A stretch of 64,000 nucleotides of DNA from Coffea arabica. Taxonomy: Eukaryota; Streptophyta; Magnoliopsida; Gentianales; Rubiaceae. Positions 45,621-58,782 of the stretch are shown here, piece after piece (the first letter of the stretch is position 1; each line of letters opens with the position of its first letter). The stretch spans positions 4,154,001 to 4,218,000 of the forward strand of contig NC_092310.1 in NCBI RefSeq assembly GCF_036785885.1. The letters are read 5' to 3'. The translations under genes were made by a program, and so were the position numbers. Below the pieces are notes generated by a model. It saw only the letters and a list, made by a program, of their open reading frames with translations, did not search any database and was not told the origin of the DNA.

Positions 45621-46916
45621 TGATAAGTGTATATTTTACGTATTTTTAATGTGTTTTATTAGTTAGTTTTGGTGCATTTTATTTACTTTTATAACTAATT
45701 AACTATAATTTTAGTGAAAATATGCATTTTGTGGTTCAAAGTATAAAAATTGCATTGCTGTGGATTTTTATGGTAAAAACTTCATGTTTTTATAGATTTA
45801 AGGATTCAATCATCAAATGGAGTGATTTGAGAAGATAATTGGATGATTGATGATGATTTGAAGTGATAAAAAGAAAACATGAAGTCCAAAACATTCAAAG
45901 GATGAAATGCAAGTTTTCAAGCTTTGATACCTTGTGGTATTTCGGCTATGTCTTGAGTTACAAGTATTGAATTGAGGTGATTCTTGAATCATTTTGAAGT
46001 AAGAGATAGATATACATTTGGTATTAAGACATCGAAATCCAGTTCAGTCATTTTCCTTGTCATAAAATCGAAATATAGAAGTGCATTTTCTATGGTCGAA
46101 GCTGAAACAAGGTTCTGACCAGTTGAAGGTATTTTGGTCATTTGTTAGTACACAGAGCTCCAAATTGGATGATTCTTGATGCATTGGAAAGCTGACTTAA
46201 AGAGCTACAAATTTCATGTTTTACACAAGAGCTAGTTCAGCCTTCATCATTGAGAAAATATTAGTTGAAATTGGACAAAAAATGGAGCAAGGATGAATTC
46301 TACCTGGAAAGTACAAACTTGCACAAGCAACACGTGGGTAGGCAATAAGTGACCTAAGGTCGCATTTTCAAGTCGTGAATTCTTCATTTTCTGCTACAAC
46401 TTGCTTTGCAACTTGTTCTTTGTTCAAACAACCTTTCCAGCTCATCTACAATTCAGAATTTCGGCTATATCTGACCAAGAAGAGTGTTGAAAACTTGAAG
46501 AACAACTCTTGATGAGTTAAAAAGCCAACTTTGCCAACCAAAAAGCAACTCACCTTGAGCTTGAATCTCTCTATAAATAGTAGCCTTTGGAGGACATTTT
46601 GACAACTTTGGAAGGCTAGAGAAACTCACAAAAAATGTAGTTTTCACTAGTTTTTCTTAGTTCATTAGTTAAAGTAGTATAGTACAGGTAGCGTAGTTTA
46701 TCCATCTTGTATTTGTAGTTAGATTTGGATGAAGATTGAGCAACAAAAATAGAGAGTTTGAAGCTCATGTAACAAGGGTGACTTCTCTCCTATCACTTTC
46801 TCTTTTGTATTTGATTTCATATTTAACTATAATATAAGTTTGGTGTTTGTTTTCATATTCTGCTAAAGTTTATGCCTAGAGTATAGATGAACTTGCTATA
46901 TCTTGTTAATGATATT

Positions 46917-49900
46917 TGTACACACCAAATTTTTGTCAATTTTTAATGTTTTCCTGAATTTGATTTAATATTTAATGAGTTATTTATTTTCTTACATTTT
47001 AATGTGCATTTGTCTCATTTTTGCAGGTTTGTTTTAGGAAAAAAAAAACACAAAAACAAAAACAAAAACAAAAAAAAAGAATAAAAGAAAATCAAAAAAA
47101 ATTTAAAAAAAATTTTTCTCCTAATTATTTTCCCTACCAAAACAACTATTAACCCATTCCTACACTCAACTTTCTTGTCATCTGGTAAAAATAATCATTT
47201 TGACCAAACACACACACAAGCTCCTCTTTTTCTCTCCCAATATAGATTCTCTCGGCGAGACACACAAAAAAAAAAAAAAAAAAAAGGAGGCTCTCGGCTC
47301 CCTCTCTTGGCTCTCAACCGAAAAAAAAGGAAGAAAGGCACTCTTCCTCCTCCCAGCTCCCTCTCGGCTTTTTCTTTGCTCACTTCACACAACACACTCA
47401 CACACAACTTCAAACATCAAAAGAGAGGCAACAACCGGTTGGATAATTGGAGCTTTGCATCAGAAACTTCAACCAAGGGATTGCCATCTACATTGAGGTA
47501 ATTTTTTTTAGTTTTGTTTAGCACATTAAATCCATGCTTCATTGTTTACTTTTCTTTTGCTTTTGCTGGTTTCCTTTGTTGTTGGGTTGCTGATGTTGTT
47601 GAAGTTTTGGGGTAAGCCATGTATGAAATTAAGAAAAAAGAAAGGGCCCATGAATGCATGTCAAGTGTTTGTGAAAATGCTAAAATGGAAAAAACAAATT
47701 TTAGGGACTGTTTTGCCTTAATGTAGTTTTTTGTTGTTGCTTTCTGGTTAGCTAAGATTATAGTTGTAATGTGGAGATTATAAGGAGTATTGTAATATAT
47801 TTTTTATGATTTTTGGTGAAAGATAGGGTGATTGAAAAAATGAAAACTGCAGCTGTTTCTTGTCTTTTTAGCCACTTTAAAGTCAATTTTTGTTAAAACT
47901 AAGTCCAGAAATGAAATTTACGCGAAAAATGGAGTGGGGAGGTGTATTTTGAGAAATTTTGGCGACTGGAGAGGTCACCGGCGACCGGCAGTCCAGCGGC
48001 CGCGCCGCCGGCGGCAGCCATGGCCGGCTTCAGCTGGCCGAAGAAGAGGAGAAAGAAACGGCTGGAAGTGGAGAAAAGAAGAAAAAGGAAAAGACAGGAA
48101 AAGAAAAGAAATTGGGATAATTTTTTTAGTGGGCTTGTGTTTTTTTTTAGTTGGGTTTTGACTTGGGTTTTTGGTTATTTTTTTTGGGTTTTACGCATGG
48201 GCTTAGGAGTTGAAGCCCATGCATTTCAGCTGGGTTTGCTTGACAAAAGGGATGGGTTGGGCCATTTATTTTCCTTTGGGTTTCGGCTGGGCTTAGGTAG
48301 TTTTGGCCCAGAAATAAATAAAATGATGGCCCGATGGCCTCTTTCTTGCCCAAATCAGAAGCTGAAATTTACACTTTAGCCCCTAGTCTTTGGAGTAATT
48401 TCACTGTGGCCCAGAATATTTTAAATTCTTTCTTGTAGGTCCTTAAATTAATTACACTTTGGTCTCTGAATTTTATCTTTTATCTAATTTTGGCCCCTAA
48501 ACTTTGGAAAAATATAATTTTTGTCCTCAAAAGTTTTTTAAAATTTTTGCAATTCAATCCCTGATGAATTTTGACTCTCTTTATTATGATTGTTTCTTTT
48601 CTTTAATAGCTAAGTATGCTACTTTTGAATATATTTAACTTGTAATTTTTAGATTTTCTTAAATTTCTTTACGTTTGACATATTAGTGTGAATTTAGTAC
48701 TTTTATTATTTTTTTTCTTTTTCAATTAAATTGGTGCCATGATTCTTTTGTTCATTGTGAGTATAAATAGGACAATTTGACTCCATTTAGTCACCACTTC
48801 AAAAGGGAGGTACCCCTATTTTATTATTTCAATGTCAATTACGTGCTCTTATGTGCTCCTATGTGTTTTTATGTGTTTGTATATTTTTATATGCTTTATT
48901 TATTGGATTTAAATGTTCATTTAAATTTTCTTATATTATATTTGTTTAGTTAATTTTTATAATTATTCGAGAGGCATTGAAATACCTCAAGAATGTAATA
49001 GATAGGATAACTAGTTTTATTTTATCATATCTTTCCCATTTTAGATTGTAGTTAGATTTCTCGATGTAATAGATAGGTTGCGTGTTTATGTGGCTCATGT
49101 GTTTTGTGTTTTATCCGCTTTTCTTAGGATTTTGGCATCTAAATATTATATTTACGTGTTATGTGCTACGTGCTCTTATGTGTTTATTTGTTTTAATTTA
49201 TGCTTTATTTGTTTCACTATGAATTGTTAATGCATGACGTCACTACACTAGTCCAACGCTAGTTGTGGCTTCTCCCTTCGCTTACTTGCTAGTCCAACGC
49301 TAGTAAGGATTTTTTGAAATGGGCTAGTCCAATGCTAGACCCTTTAGGTTGTCTTGTGCTAGATTCATCTTTGTGTGATATTTATTACATTTTCATGCAT
49401 ATTTTCATTTTTAGGATCTTTCCTCATTTGCATGATATTCCCTATTATTTTACCCCTATCCTCTATATGTGTTAATCATATCATTTAGAATTGCATTTCA
49501 TTTAAGAAATTGTGAAATAAGTTAGTTCATTTGCTTGTTCATATTAGGAGAATTATTTTTCAAACATGGGAAATGGGTGATTATAACTTTTTAGTTTAAA
49601 TATCCCATTAATCCCTGTATAAGAAAATTATGTCACGAGTTTTTGCCTCCCGTACCCTTTATGTTGCATTCCCTTTTTTTTTTATCACTTATATCTATGT
49701 ATATAATTTAATTTCTTTTCTTTATTTTTAATTTCATCATTTGCATACTCGTGACACCTTCAAGAAATTATTTTGGCCTTCGCAATTAATGCGATTGGTT
49801 CAATTAAAACCTTGAATGAACATTTTGTCCTTTTCGATTTTTTTTTATAAATTTAGATTTGCATCCATGTAGGAAACATCCAAATGTAATAAAATTGAGG

Positions 49901-50285
49901 GTTATATTAGGAAAATTTTGACTAAACCTCGCAACTAGCTTAGACTAGGTTGAAAGGGTGCCTTAGATTTGAGTTAATCGAACCTTTGCCTTCCCTTTCT
50001 TCAACCGTAACTTCCGAATCCATTTTCTCTTGTTTTCAAAGACCTGGAGTTGTCAAAAGGGGTATTATTTTATTTTACTTCATTTTTTGGGTGACTTGGT
50101 ACACCAAAACTCCATACCAAGTGGCGACTCCTATTTTTTCTTAAAAACCCTTTTAGACTAAATTTTGGACTCAAATTGTCGCATTCTTTTTAAGTCTCAT
50201 TCTAGGTCCTTTTTCATTTATTATTAATAAATCACATCTTTTTATAAACACTTTCTTTTTCATCGCGAAAAAATGGGGTGCGACA
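46917..50285 (+). repeat. 5' LTR of the Ogre-like element
   Basis: Contains a TATA box, TATAAATA (48762-48769), a GC-rich patch near 47970-48020, three CTAGTCCAACGCTAG-type short repeats (49249-49340), and ends ...AAAATGGGGTGCGACA. Open frames of up to 145 codons in it recur in the other LTR but are low-complexity or shifting, and I do not accept them as genes. Confidence 0.92.
48762..48769 (+). promoter_or_regulatory. TATA box in the 5' LTR
   Basis: TATAAATA, with the expected GC-poor surroundings; the same octamer lies at 60645-60652 in the 3' LTR. It is the likely start region for element transcription. Confidence 0.55.
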
Positions 50286-50288
50286 ACT

Positions 50289-50306
50289 TGGCGACTCTAC
50301 TGAGGA
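50289..50306 (+). promoter_or_regulatory. Primer-binding site of the Ogre-like element
   Basis: TGGCGACTCTACTGAGGA begins three bases after the 5' LTR. Tat/Ogre-type elements often use a primer site of this TGGCGACTC form, thought to pair with an Arg tRNA. The tRNA identity is from family knowledge. Confidence 0.65.
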
Positions 50307-53300
50307 ACTAGAGAGTCCAAGCATTTGGTTTAATTGTCTTTTATTTTTTTAATCCTTTTTATTTATCATATTTGGATGTTTTAGGTTGCATTTTTTTTTC
50401 TTTTTTGGATGTTTTGCATTTCACCCTCGTATTCGTTCATCGTTCCTCGTGTATGTGATGAATGATTTACTTTTTTACTTTTGTTTATTTACTTATTTGT
50501 ATCGCGCTTTGCATTTAGGGTGGGGAATATTACCCTAGAGTCTCGCATTGGTTCTCGATCCCTCCCCTCCAAACCGAGCACTAGCATATGTGCATACGTT
50601 TTATTTTTTGTCCCTCGTTTATTTTTCTTTTACTGGCTTGTCACGCCACTCTTCCCTATTAGAATTAGGCGACCCACTTGGACGTGTGATCGCGACACGA
50701 CGTGTGCGTAGCATAATGCGAGGGGTCACTCAATTTTCTATTTTAAACTTTGGATTGATAGCCTTTAGCTTTTAGTCGAAAATTGAGAGTTTTTGATAGA
50801 TTCATTCAGACATGTGGCCGTGACACGACGTGTGCGTAGCAATATTTGGGGAATCGCTTGAGCCACCGACAAGGAATCTTGGGATTGATGACCTTTGGTT
50901 TTCAAGTCTGAAGGCTCGGGGACCCAAAACCTATCGAGTCTAGATGCATTAGTGAGCCGATACCTCATGCATCCATGATAGTTAACTAGGGTAGGGTTTG
51001 TTTTAACCTATTAGGGACATTATTCACGAGAAGAGGGATTCAACCCCTCTTTTCCTTTTATTGTTTTATCTCTTTGTATTGCTTTGCTACAATGTGTTAT
51101 GTGTATATTTATCTGATTGAGCTAACTTTTCTTGATTTTTGTCTCCATTACATTCATAAGCCCTAGAAAATAAGAGTTCTGGCATGAAACTCTCTAGGAG
51201 CCTACCCTATTTGATGTAACATGTTTAAATTCAATGCTTCGCATTTGCAGCATGAATACATTTCATTTTAGGCTCACCTCGACATACAAAAAGAGGTTCC
51301 TTTAGGTCACGTTTCATTTGTGTACTGCGTATTTAGTCGCTTTGATAAATTGGCATCATGCATAAACCGTAGAAGGGAATGCCATTTAGGGGATCCCACG
51401 TTAGGAATAAGCCACCATTTGTCTCGATATATAATCCAATGAGACTTGCACGTTTATATTTTTTGTACCATCCAAAGGGATAGTGCACAAGATAAGGTAG
51501 GATTCGATCCCTTCCGTGTGACGACATTGAGAATGATGGAACAGTTTTTACGCATTAGAATATGAGCCTTTAATAATCACTTTTTGGCCATTTTATCAGA
51601 ATTGGTAAAATTCCCTTGCGTAAAGAATATTAAGTTGAAAAAAAATTCACAAATTCCTCATTGTTGAGATGATAAGTATGTCAAGGCCAAATCTTGATTT
51701 TAGAAGGCCCATAGATTAATGAATCACAATGAATTTTTGAAACTACCAATAGGCAGACAATTCCATCGATTTTGATAAACCATCATTTCTATCCATCCCA
51801 TTTTTAAATCTAGGATGATGAAGTCGATTTTTTGGATAGACCATCCACTCCATACAATTTTGCTCATTTTTCATTTCATTTTTTTCAATCCATTTGACCA
51901 ATTTATTCATTAATTTCATACAACCTATTTTATCAATTCATTTATTTTTATGACAATCCAGTCATTTTGAATAAATCATTAGCTCTTTTTCATCTATTTG
52001 GTCAATTCATTCATTTTTGAATAAATCATTAACTCAATCCATTCATTCATTATAGGACAATATAATCAATTTTTGAACAAATCATCAATTTCATTCAAGT
52101 CATTTGACCAGTTTTATTCATTTTAAGATAATTCGGTCAATTTTTTAACAAATCATCAATTTCATTCAATTCATTTAACCAGTTTTATTCATTTTAAGAC
52201 AATTCGGTCAATTTTTGAACGAATCATCAATTCCGTTCAATTCATTTGATCAGTTATTTTCTTTTAAGGTTTCAATCCAAGCTTCATAAACTAGTCAAGA
52301 CATTTCAATCCTTTCAAAAATAAGTTTTTCATACTAAATTGATTTTGAATATCACTTTATGTGTCAATCAAAGCAATCAATCCATTCAGACTTTATCCTC
52401 ATTTTGTTAGGACAAATTCTCTCTTGTCACTCCAACTAGCCAATTTTTTTCAAAATTGTCTTTTATCTGAATCTCAATAAGTAAATCGGATCAATCAGGT
52501 ATTGTATGGTGTCTATCTCAGAGGATTGCATTTTTCATACTAGGCCAACCCTTGGCATAAAAAGACTCACCCATAGGACATGCATACCGATTTTACAGTT
52601 TTGCTTACTAATTCTGGATATTTTTCTTTAATTTTTTCCCTCCCCTGCATTTATAAAAGTTGTTTCAACAAGGAAAAAAATATTTTTCTTATAATTGGTA
52701 ATATTTTTGGGTCTGATAAATTTAAAAAAAAATTACAAGTGTTACTTGATTTTTGGGCAGACCCTACAATGTAAAAAAAAAAATTGAATGAAAATCCATT
52801 TGAAAATGCCAGCCTAAAGCATCTCAAAAATCTTTTAATTCATTGTTTCTAATACATTTTGTCTCAAAAGATAGAAAGAGAAAGTGTGTATATATTTGAA
52901 AGTGTATTCTTTAGAGATTTTTATTTTCTCACATGTATTATATTTGAAAAAAAAATTCAAACATTTAAATAATAAAGTTTTTATTTAGCCAATTATTGTT
53001 TTGTATATATTCATTCTTTATTTACTCACTGGGAGATTTCATGATAGATTTTAAGAAATAAGGCTAAATTGAATTTTTTTTGACCTCTTGTTCGAAAATT
53101 CCTTGTGCGAAAATTCATGAGTGTATGTCCAATTTCCAAAATTCTTTGTATACACTAAATTTGTGGTCTAAACTACTCAATGAGAGTAGTCGAAAACAAA
53201 AGGGGTAACAAAAATTTGATAGTTTCTCATAAAATATCAATCCCGACACTTTTTTTTTTCATTTTTTGTCCATTTCTTTTGAACCTCCAAGGTCAGTCGC

Positions 53301-55430
53301 ATTGGTTGACTTGCTTCAAAGTGAGACAATTTTTACTGTGAAAATGTCCAGTATGTCTAACCAGATTCAATCCACATCTGAGTGAAAACAAAAATGTACA
53401 TTATTTCTTATTTGTTTTGAAAATTTGGAATGATACTTTAGGCTTTCGTTTCTCTATCTATACAGATTTTATCATTTGTTTTCCCATTTGAGCGTTTAAA
53501 AAAAAATTCGGTTCAAATAAGAGCCTTAATGATCATAATTTTACATGTCAAAAGGGGATGGATTCTTCCAACGGGCTATTCTTGACTTTGGTTGTCACGA
53601 GCAATAAGAATGATGTTCTGCCCATCGTTTCTACCATCTAAACACTTTTTATCCTTTGCATCCTTATTTGAGCCTAAATTGGTGGTTTATTTCAAAAACA
53701 CTTATGATCGCACCCCCACATTAGAGAAGAAGATTTGAAAAAAAAAAGAGAAAATGCTACAAGTTGGGGGAATTTGACTCTACCATTGATATTTGGTCTT
53801 CAATGTCGGAAAGAAAGAGAGCCATCTATACTCCAAAAATTAGGCAGTTTTTAATTCTATCATTGACATTTGGGATCTCAGTATTGGTAAGAAGAAAAAA
53901 AAAAGAAGAAAGAAAGAAAAAAAAAGAGAAAAAGAAACAAAGAAAAATATGTGAAAAAAAAATGAATGATGAAATGATGAAATGAAATGAAAAGAAAAAT
54001 GTGAAGATTTCCAATGCTGAATTCCCTCTAATGATTGATATATCAAAAAAAAAAAAAAGGAGTCAAAATGGGGTCTCAGGTTTTGAGTCCAAAACTGGGG
54101 CAATTTTTGGGAAGGAATGCGATCATCAGTGCAATGTCCTTGAAAATCTTATTTCTTTAACTATCGTCTTCAAGCCGCATTACAAGCTCATAAAGTCCAT
54201 TACTGACTTATCTTTCATGACAACTCAAAATAAGGATCATGCTTCTAAGAAATCTATCAATCACTCATGATCATAAGGTCATAATTTGTTTCCATATGTT
54301 TAACTATCGTTTCTACCCATACATTACAAGCCTACATGTTGACTAAGTTTTCTCGAAAAATAAGAGTGATAAACTATTTGCTTTCATTAAGATGTGATAT
54401 TGAATGCGTTAGATACAATTTGGGCAAAAAAAAAAAAAGAACAGATCCTGATATACCATCTCCCTGAGCCACCCCAAAATCCTGAATAATATTCATTTGA
54501 TTGGGCCTAAAAAGATGAGCTAACAAGAAGGGGACTTTTTTCCCTCAACACCGATCCCAAACGAGGAAGAGATCTTTTGCAATTTGACCTTATTTTGAGA
54601 GATTTATCATGGAATCTTTTATATGAGTTTGGATATGACATTTAAATTCTTCATTTGACAAATATAGTTTCTATTCACATTGTATGTGATTATTTTGCAA
54701 CTAAAATAAGCCCAAACTGGGGCAATTTTTTTGTAATATATTTGTGAGATTTCACCAAATAAGTTCAAGTTGAGGCAAAATTTTATAACACATTTGTAGG
54801 CTATGTCCAAGATCAAGTACATGTTTTTCAAATTTTGATAATTCAACACTTTTTATGAGTCTTAATTGTTATATCATTGCTCAAAAAAAAAAAAGAGAGA
54901 ATTTTGAAAAATTCAAGTGCTTTGAAAAATCCCCCTTGTGCAGGTGTTTATGGTTGAGTTCGAAGAAAAGACGCAAGTGAAAATCTTGCAAATTTGGAGG
55001 GTAATCACGAATAAAAAGGGGACAATAATACTACCTTGCAAAGTGGAGGATCGGCTATTTATTCAAAAAGAGTGCATAGTTCAACAGTCAACTTGAAAAA
55101 AAAAAGAGAGAAGAAAATAATAAAAAAGAAATAAAAAAAAGAAGAAAAGAAAAGGGGTAATAAAAAAAGAAAAGAAAAAAAAGGAATGAAAAAAAGAGAG
55201 AGAAAAAGGGGAATAAAAAAAAAGAAGAGAAAAGAAAAAAGGGGGGAGTGAGAAAAAAAAAAAAGGAGAGAGTTCTTCCTTCAAATTTGCAAATTTTTGC
55301 TATTGAACTTTGAGAGCATTTCACTTGGAACTTATATTTCTAAGTTGGGGCAACCTCTTATGTTTCAAATGGAAATGGTAATACCTGCCAAAATGAAGTC
55401 CCATCCTTGCGCATTTTGACGAAGGCTCAT
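50307..55430 (+). other. 5' and central interior of the Ogre-like element, non-coding
   Basis: No gag, protease, RT or RNase H text could be read. Near 50680-50720 and 50810-50845 the words GACACGACGTGTGCGTAGCA occur twice, in a leader-like region. From 51850 to 52260 there are ~60-bp imperfect repeats of CAATTCATTTGACCAGTTTT / ATTCGGTCAATTTTTGAAC. Purine-rich GAAA tracts lie at 53890-54000 and 55095-55270. Confidence 0.6.
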
Positions 55431-55439
55431 GTAGAAGAA

Positions 55440-55760
55440 ATCAAATGGATCAAGGAGCACAATAAGTTGATGTCTCCAATGGATGAAAAGATGTTGAATG
55501 TTGTCTGTCATGGGCAATGCTATCAACAAAGGATGGTTCGTTGGTTATGACAAGAGAGACAAATCCCGCTTATTTGAAGTGAGGGATAAAATTTTGAAGT
55601 AAATTCTTCTGATTCAAGAGGAGGTTAAAGAAGAATTTGCTCCAACTTGGTAAGGGCCATTTTTTTGTTCAAAGAGTGCTATCCAGAGGAATGCCCATTC
55701 TCACAGAACTGGATGGATAGATTTTTCTTCTGCTAATCAATTCAGACATGTGTAAGAAAT
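55440..55760 (+). pseudogene. Degenerate gypsy integrase C-terminus (Tat/Ogre type)
   Basis: With one frameshift and several stops the plus strand reads LNVVCHGQCYQQRMVRW, then YDKRDKSRLFEVRDKILK, ILLIQEEVKEEFAPTW, GPFFVQRVLSRGMPILTELDG. This matches in order the tail of Tat/Ogre integrases, where the chromodomain-less C-terminus reads VVCHGQ...VKKVLSGGALILAEMDG. It is the only pol remnant in the element and shows that it derives from an autonomous gypsy ancestor. Confidence 0.75.
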
Positions 55761-57020
55761 TTTTTATCTGATTATATGATTTTTCTTTTTGAGATACCAT
55801 CTAGGGTGGATTAAAGGCGGGTTTTCTTCTTTTCTCTTTGAACATCTTACCCCTGATTTTCTCCTTTGAATCTCCAGAATAATTTAATCCTTCATTTGAT
55901 AGCCCCCTAAAGATCGCAAACCCCCCACACTGAGGCAAATTTTATCTCCCGTTTGTTATAAAAAAAAAAGAAAAAAAGAAAAAGATTCAAAAGCCAAACT
56001 GGGGCAATTTTTCAGTTTTAATACCCTCATACGGGGGCAAATATTGACAGGACGTGATCTTAGGGTTTTTGAAACCTCTTTGAAGATTTTGCTTTCAAAT
56101 CTTAACATTTCTTCTACACTCCACTAGACCCCATCATAAAAATCATAAAATCCCGACCTCCGCCTTAGTGGTATTTTCAATAAAAATTACTTAAACAAAT
56201 GGCAAATGATGTCAATACACCTTCACTATTTTTGCATGGGAAGGGTTGTCGCACTGATGCCATCTTTTCTTAGAACACATATCTGAGTTGATAAAGGTTG
56301 TCGACAAGATTTGTTCATTAGGTGAAAGCCCGAAAAGGCGTCTTCTCAACAAAAAAAAAAGAAAAAGAAAAAGAAAGAAAAAAGAGAAAAGAGAGGTGAC
56401 CTTAGTGAAAATTCGAAGGGTTAAGGTCATCAAGATGGACGACATCCGAAGGGATCAAATGCGACATCTTTCTTTTCCAAGAGCCATTCATTCAAATCTG
56501 GTCAATAGAAATAGATGTTTTGTGATGCACGGTGGAATATGGTTGACTGATGCTAGAAAATTGAGAAGATTCAAGACAAGTTGCAACACAACTCTTGGGG
56601 AGCAGTTTTGACATCGAAAGATCATTCTTTCATGGTTCTCAAGGCCGAAGGGACCACAAGGGATCACATGGTGGTGGTATTATGTGATCACTCTTTTTGC
56701 TTTCTCGAAAGTATGAAAAATGTTGCCTTTGTTAAACATGATTTACACTAGGCAAATATCAAAAGGAGTGAGCTCCAATTTTGGTAATGTATTCTAGATC
56801 GGGTTTGTGAAAAGGAAAAAAAAGAGTCTTTTAAAATCGAGAGGATAGTGACATATGTACGTACCTCTCAAATTCCTTAAAGAGACAATTGTCAATGGTA
56901 TTTTTCAAATTTCAAAGTTCATCCCTTTTGACAAAAAAGAAGTAAAGTAAAAAAAAAAGGGAGGGGCCCTACGCTGGGGCAAATTTTGAAAAAATTGCAA
57001 TTTCAAAGATTATTTCAAGA

Positions 57021-57883
57021 CCGTTTTTATTTTCGTTGGGCATGGGTTTTATCCCTCCAACCTCGGCAGGCTCGTGTTTTATCTCACTGACCGTTTTTAT
57101 TTTCGTTGGGTGTGGGTTTTATCCCTCTAACCTCGGCAGGCTCGGGTTTTATCCCACTGACCATTTTTTTTTATTTTCGTTGGGCATGCCTTTTATCCCT
57201 CCAACCTCGGCAGGTTCGAGTTTTATCCCACTGACCGTTTTTATTTTAGTTGGACATGAGTTTTATCCCTCCAACCTCGGCAGGCTCGAGTTTTATCCCA
57301 CTGACCGTTTTATCTTCGTTGGGCATGGGTTTTATCCCTCCAACCTCGGCAAGCTCGGGTTTTATCCCACTGACCGTTTTTTTTCGTTGGGCATGGATTT
57401 TATCCCTCCAACCTCGGCAGGTTAGGGTTTTATCTCACTGACCGTTTTTATTTTCGTTGGGCATGGATTTTATCCCTCCAACCTCGGCAAGCTCAGGTTT
57501 TATCCTACTGATCATTTTTATTTTCGTTGGGCATGGGTTTTATCCCTCCAACCTCGGCAGGCTTGGGTTCTATCCCACTGACCGTTTTTATTTCGTTGGG
57601 CATGGGTTTTATCCCTCCAACCTCGGCAGGCTCGGGTTTTATCCCACTGACCGTTTTTTTTTTATTTTCGTTGGGCATGGATTTTTTTCCCTCCAATCTC
57701 GGTAGGCTCGAGTTTTATCCCACTGACCGTTTTTATTTTCGTTGGGTATGAGTTTTATCCCTCCAACCTCGGCAGGCTCGGGTTTTATCCCACTGACCGT
57801 TTTTATTTTCGTTGGGCATGGGTTTTATCCCACCAACTTCGGCAGGCTCGGATATTGTCCCACTGACTATTTTTATTTCCGCT
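57021..57883 (+). repeat. Tandem array of ~70-bp hairpin units (array 1)
   Basis: About 12 units of 66-77 bp, each with TTCGTTGGGCATGGG, TTTTATCCCTCCAACCTCGG and TTTTATCCCACTGACC. GTTGG pairs with CCAAC and GGG with CCC, so each unit can fold into a hairpin. Two more diverged units lie at ~58285-58420. Unit length varies and is not a multiple of three, so the repeated peptides read from it (FIPPTSAG and similar) are accidental. Confidence 0.9.
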
Positions 57884-58268
57884 AGCATCAGGTTCAACCC
57901 ACTAACGTGTCTTCTATCACCGTTAGCATCGAATACAACTCACTAACGAGTGTTTTATTTTTTCACATCCGTTAGCATCGGGTCCAACCCACTAACGTGA
58001 TCTTTATCACCGTTAGCATCGAGTACAACTCACTAACGTGTGTGTTGTTTTTCATATCCATTAACATCGGGTCCAACCCACTAACGTGATCTTTATCACC
58101 GTTAGCATCGAGTACAACTCACTAACGTGTGTGTTGTTTTTCATATCCGTTAGCATCGGGTCCAACCCACTAACGTGATCTTTATCACCGTTAGTATCGA
58201 GTATTGACTCACTAACATGTGTTATGTTTTTTCACATCCGTTAGCATTGGGTCTAACCCACTAACGTG
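57884..58268 (+). repeat. Tandem array of alternating 41/48-bp hairpin units (array 2)
   Basis: Alternating A units (~41 bp, CGTTAGCATCGGGT then CCAACCCACTAACG) and B units (~48 bp, CGTTAGCATCGAGT then ACAACTCACTAACG), about four and a half A-B pairs. Outer stem CGTTAG/CTAACG is common to both; inner stem is GGGT/ACCC in A and GAGT/ACTC in B. Confidence 0.9.
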
Positions 58269-58764
58269 TCTTTTATATATCATGTTGGGATCGAATTTTT
58301 GTCCCACCAACCTCGACAGGCTCAGGTTTTATCCCACTAACCTTTTTTATTTTTGTTGGGCATGGGTTTTATCCCTCCAATCTCGGCAGGTTCGGGTTTT
58401 ATCCCACCGACTGTTTTTCTTGATTATTTGATTAATAATCGTCCTTTATCATTCATTTTTATATTTCATGTTTAGAATGTTCTGAGAGTTCAGACTTTTT
58501 CGATTTTTGTAAATATCACAGATGGTTAATGTACTTGTTTCATTGTGGTTCATTTGTGTTCGAACTACGTTTGACCTGATTCCCATGGTGGGATACGTAG
58601 GCAACTCTACATGAGTTCGGTCACATTTTCTGCAATGTTATTGCATCATTTGGCTTAATGATTATAACCAAGTGTTGGTTTATTATTTTAGCTCAGGTGC
58701 AGCTAGAAGAGACAGGTAAGTAATTTGGTGTCTACGTCTTTGTCTTGAGTTTCTTTGAAACTCT

Positions 58765-58782
58765 AGACAGAGAGGGGCAAGC
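58765..58782 (+). promoter_or_regulatory. Polypurine tract of the Ogre-like element
   Basis: AGACAGAGAGGGGCAAGC ends directly at the 3' LTR start TGTAGACACC. Position and composition fit the plus-strand primer. Confidence 0.8.

Noticed and set aside
47934..48379. 145-codon frame in the LTR as a gene
   Set aside because: It is low-complexity, and its frames break differently in the second LTR (for example an extra AAAAG at ~59985), so no protein is under constraint.
57036..57751. Open frames encoding repeated peptides such as FIPPTSAG and FYPSNLG
   Set aside because: They follow from translating the ~70-bp tandem repeat in different frames. Unit length is variable and not a multiple of three, and the frame is not kept through the array.
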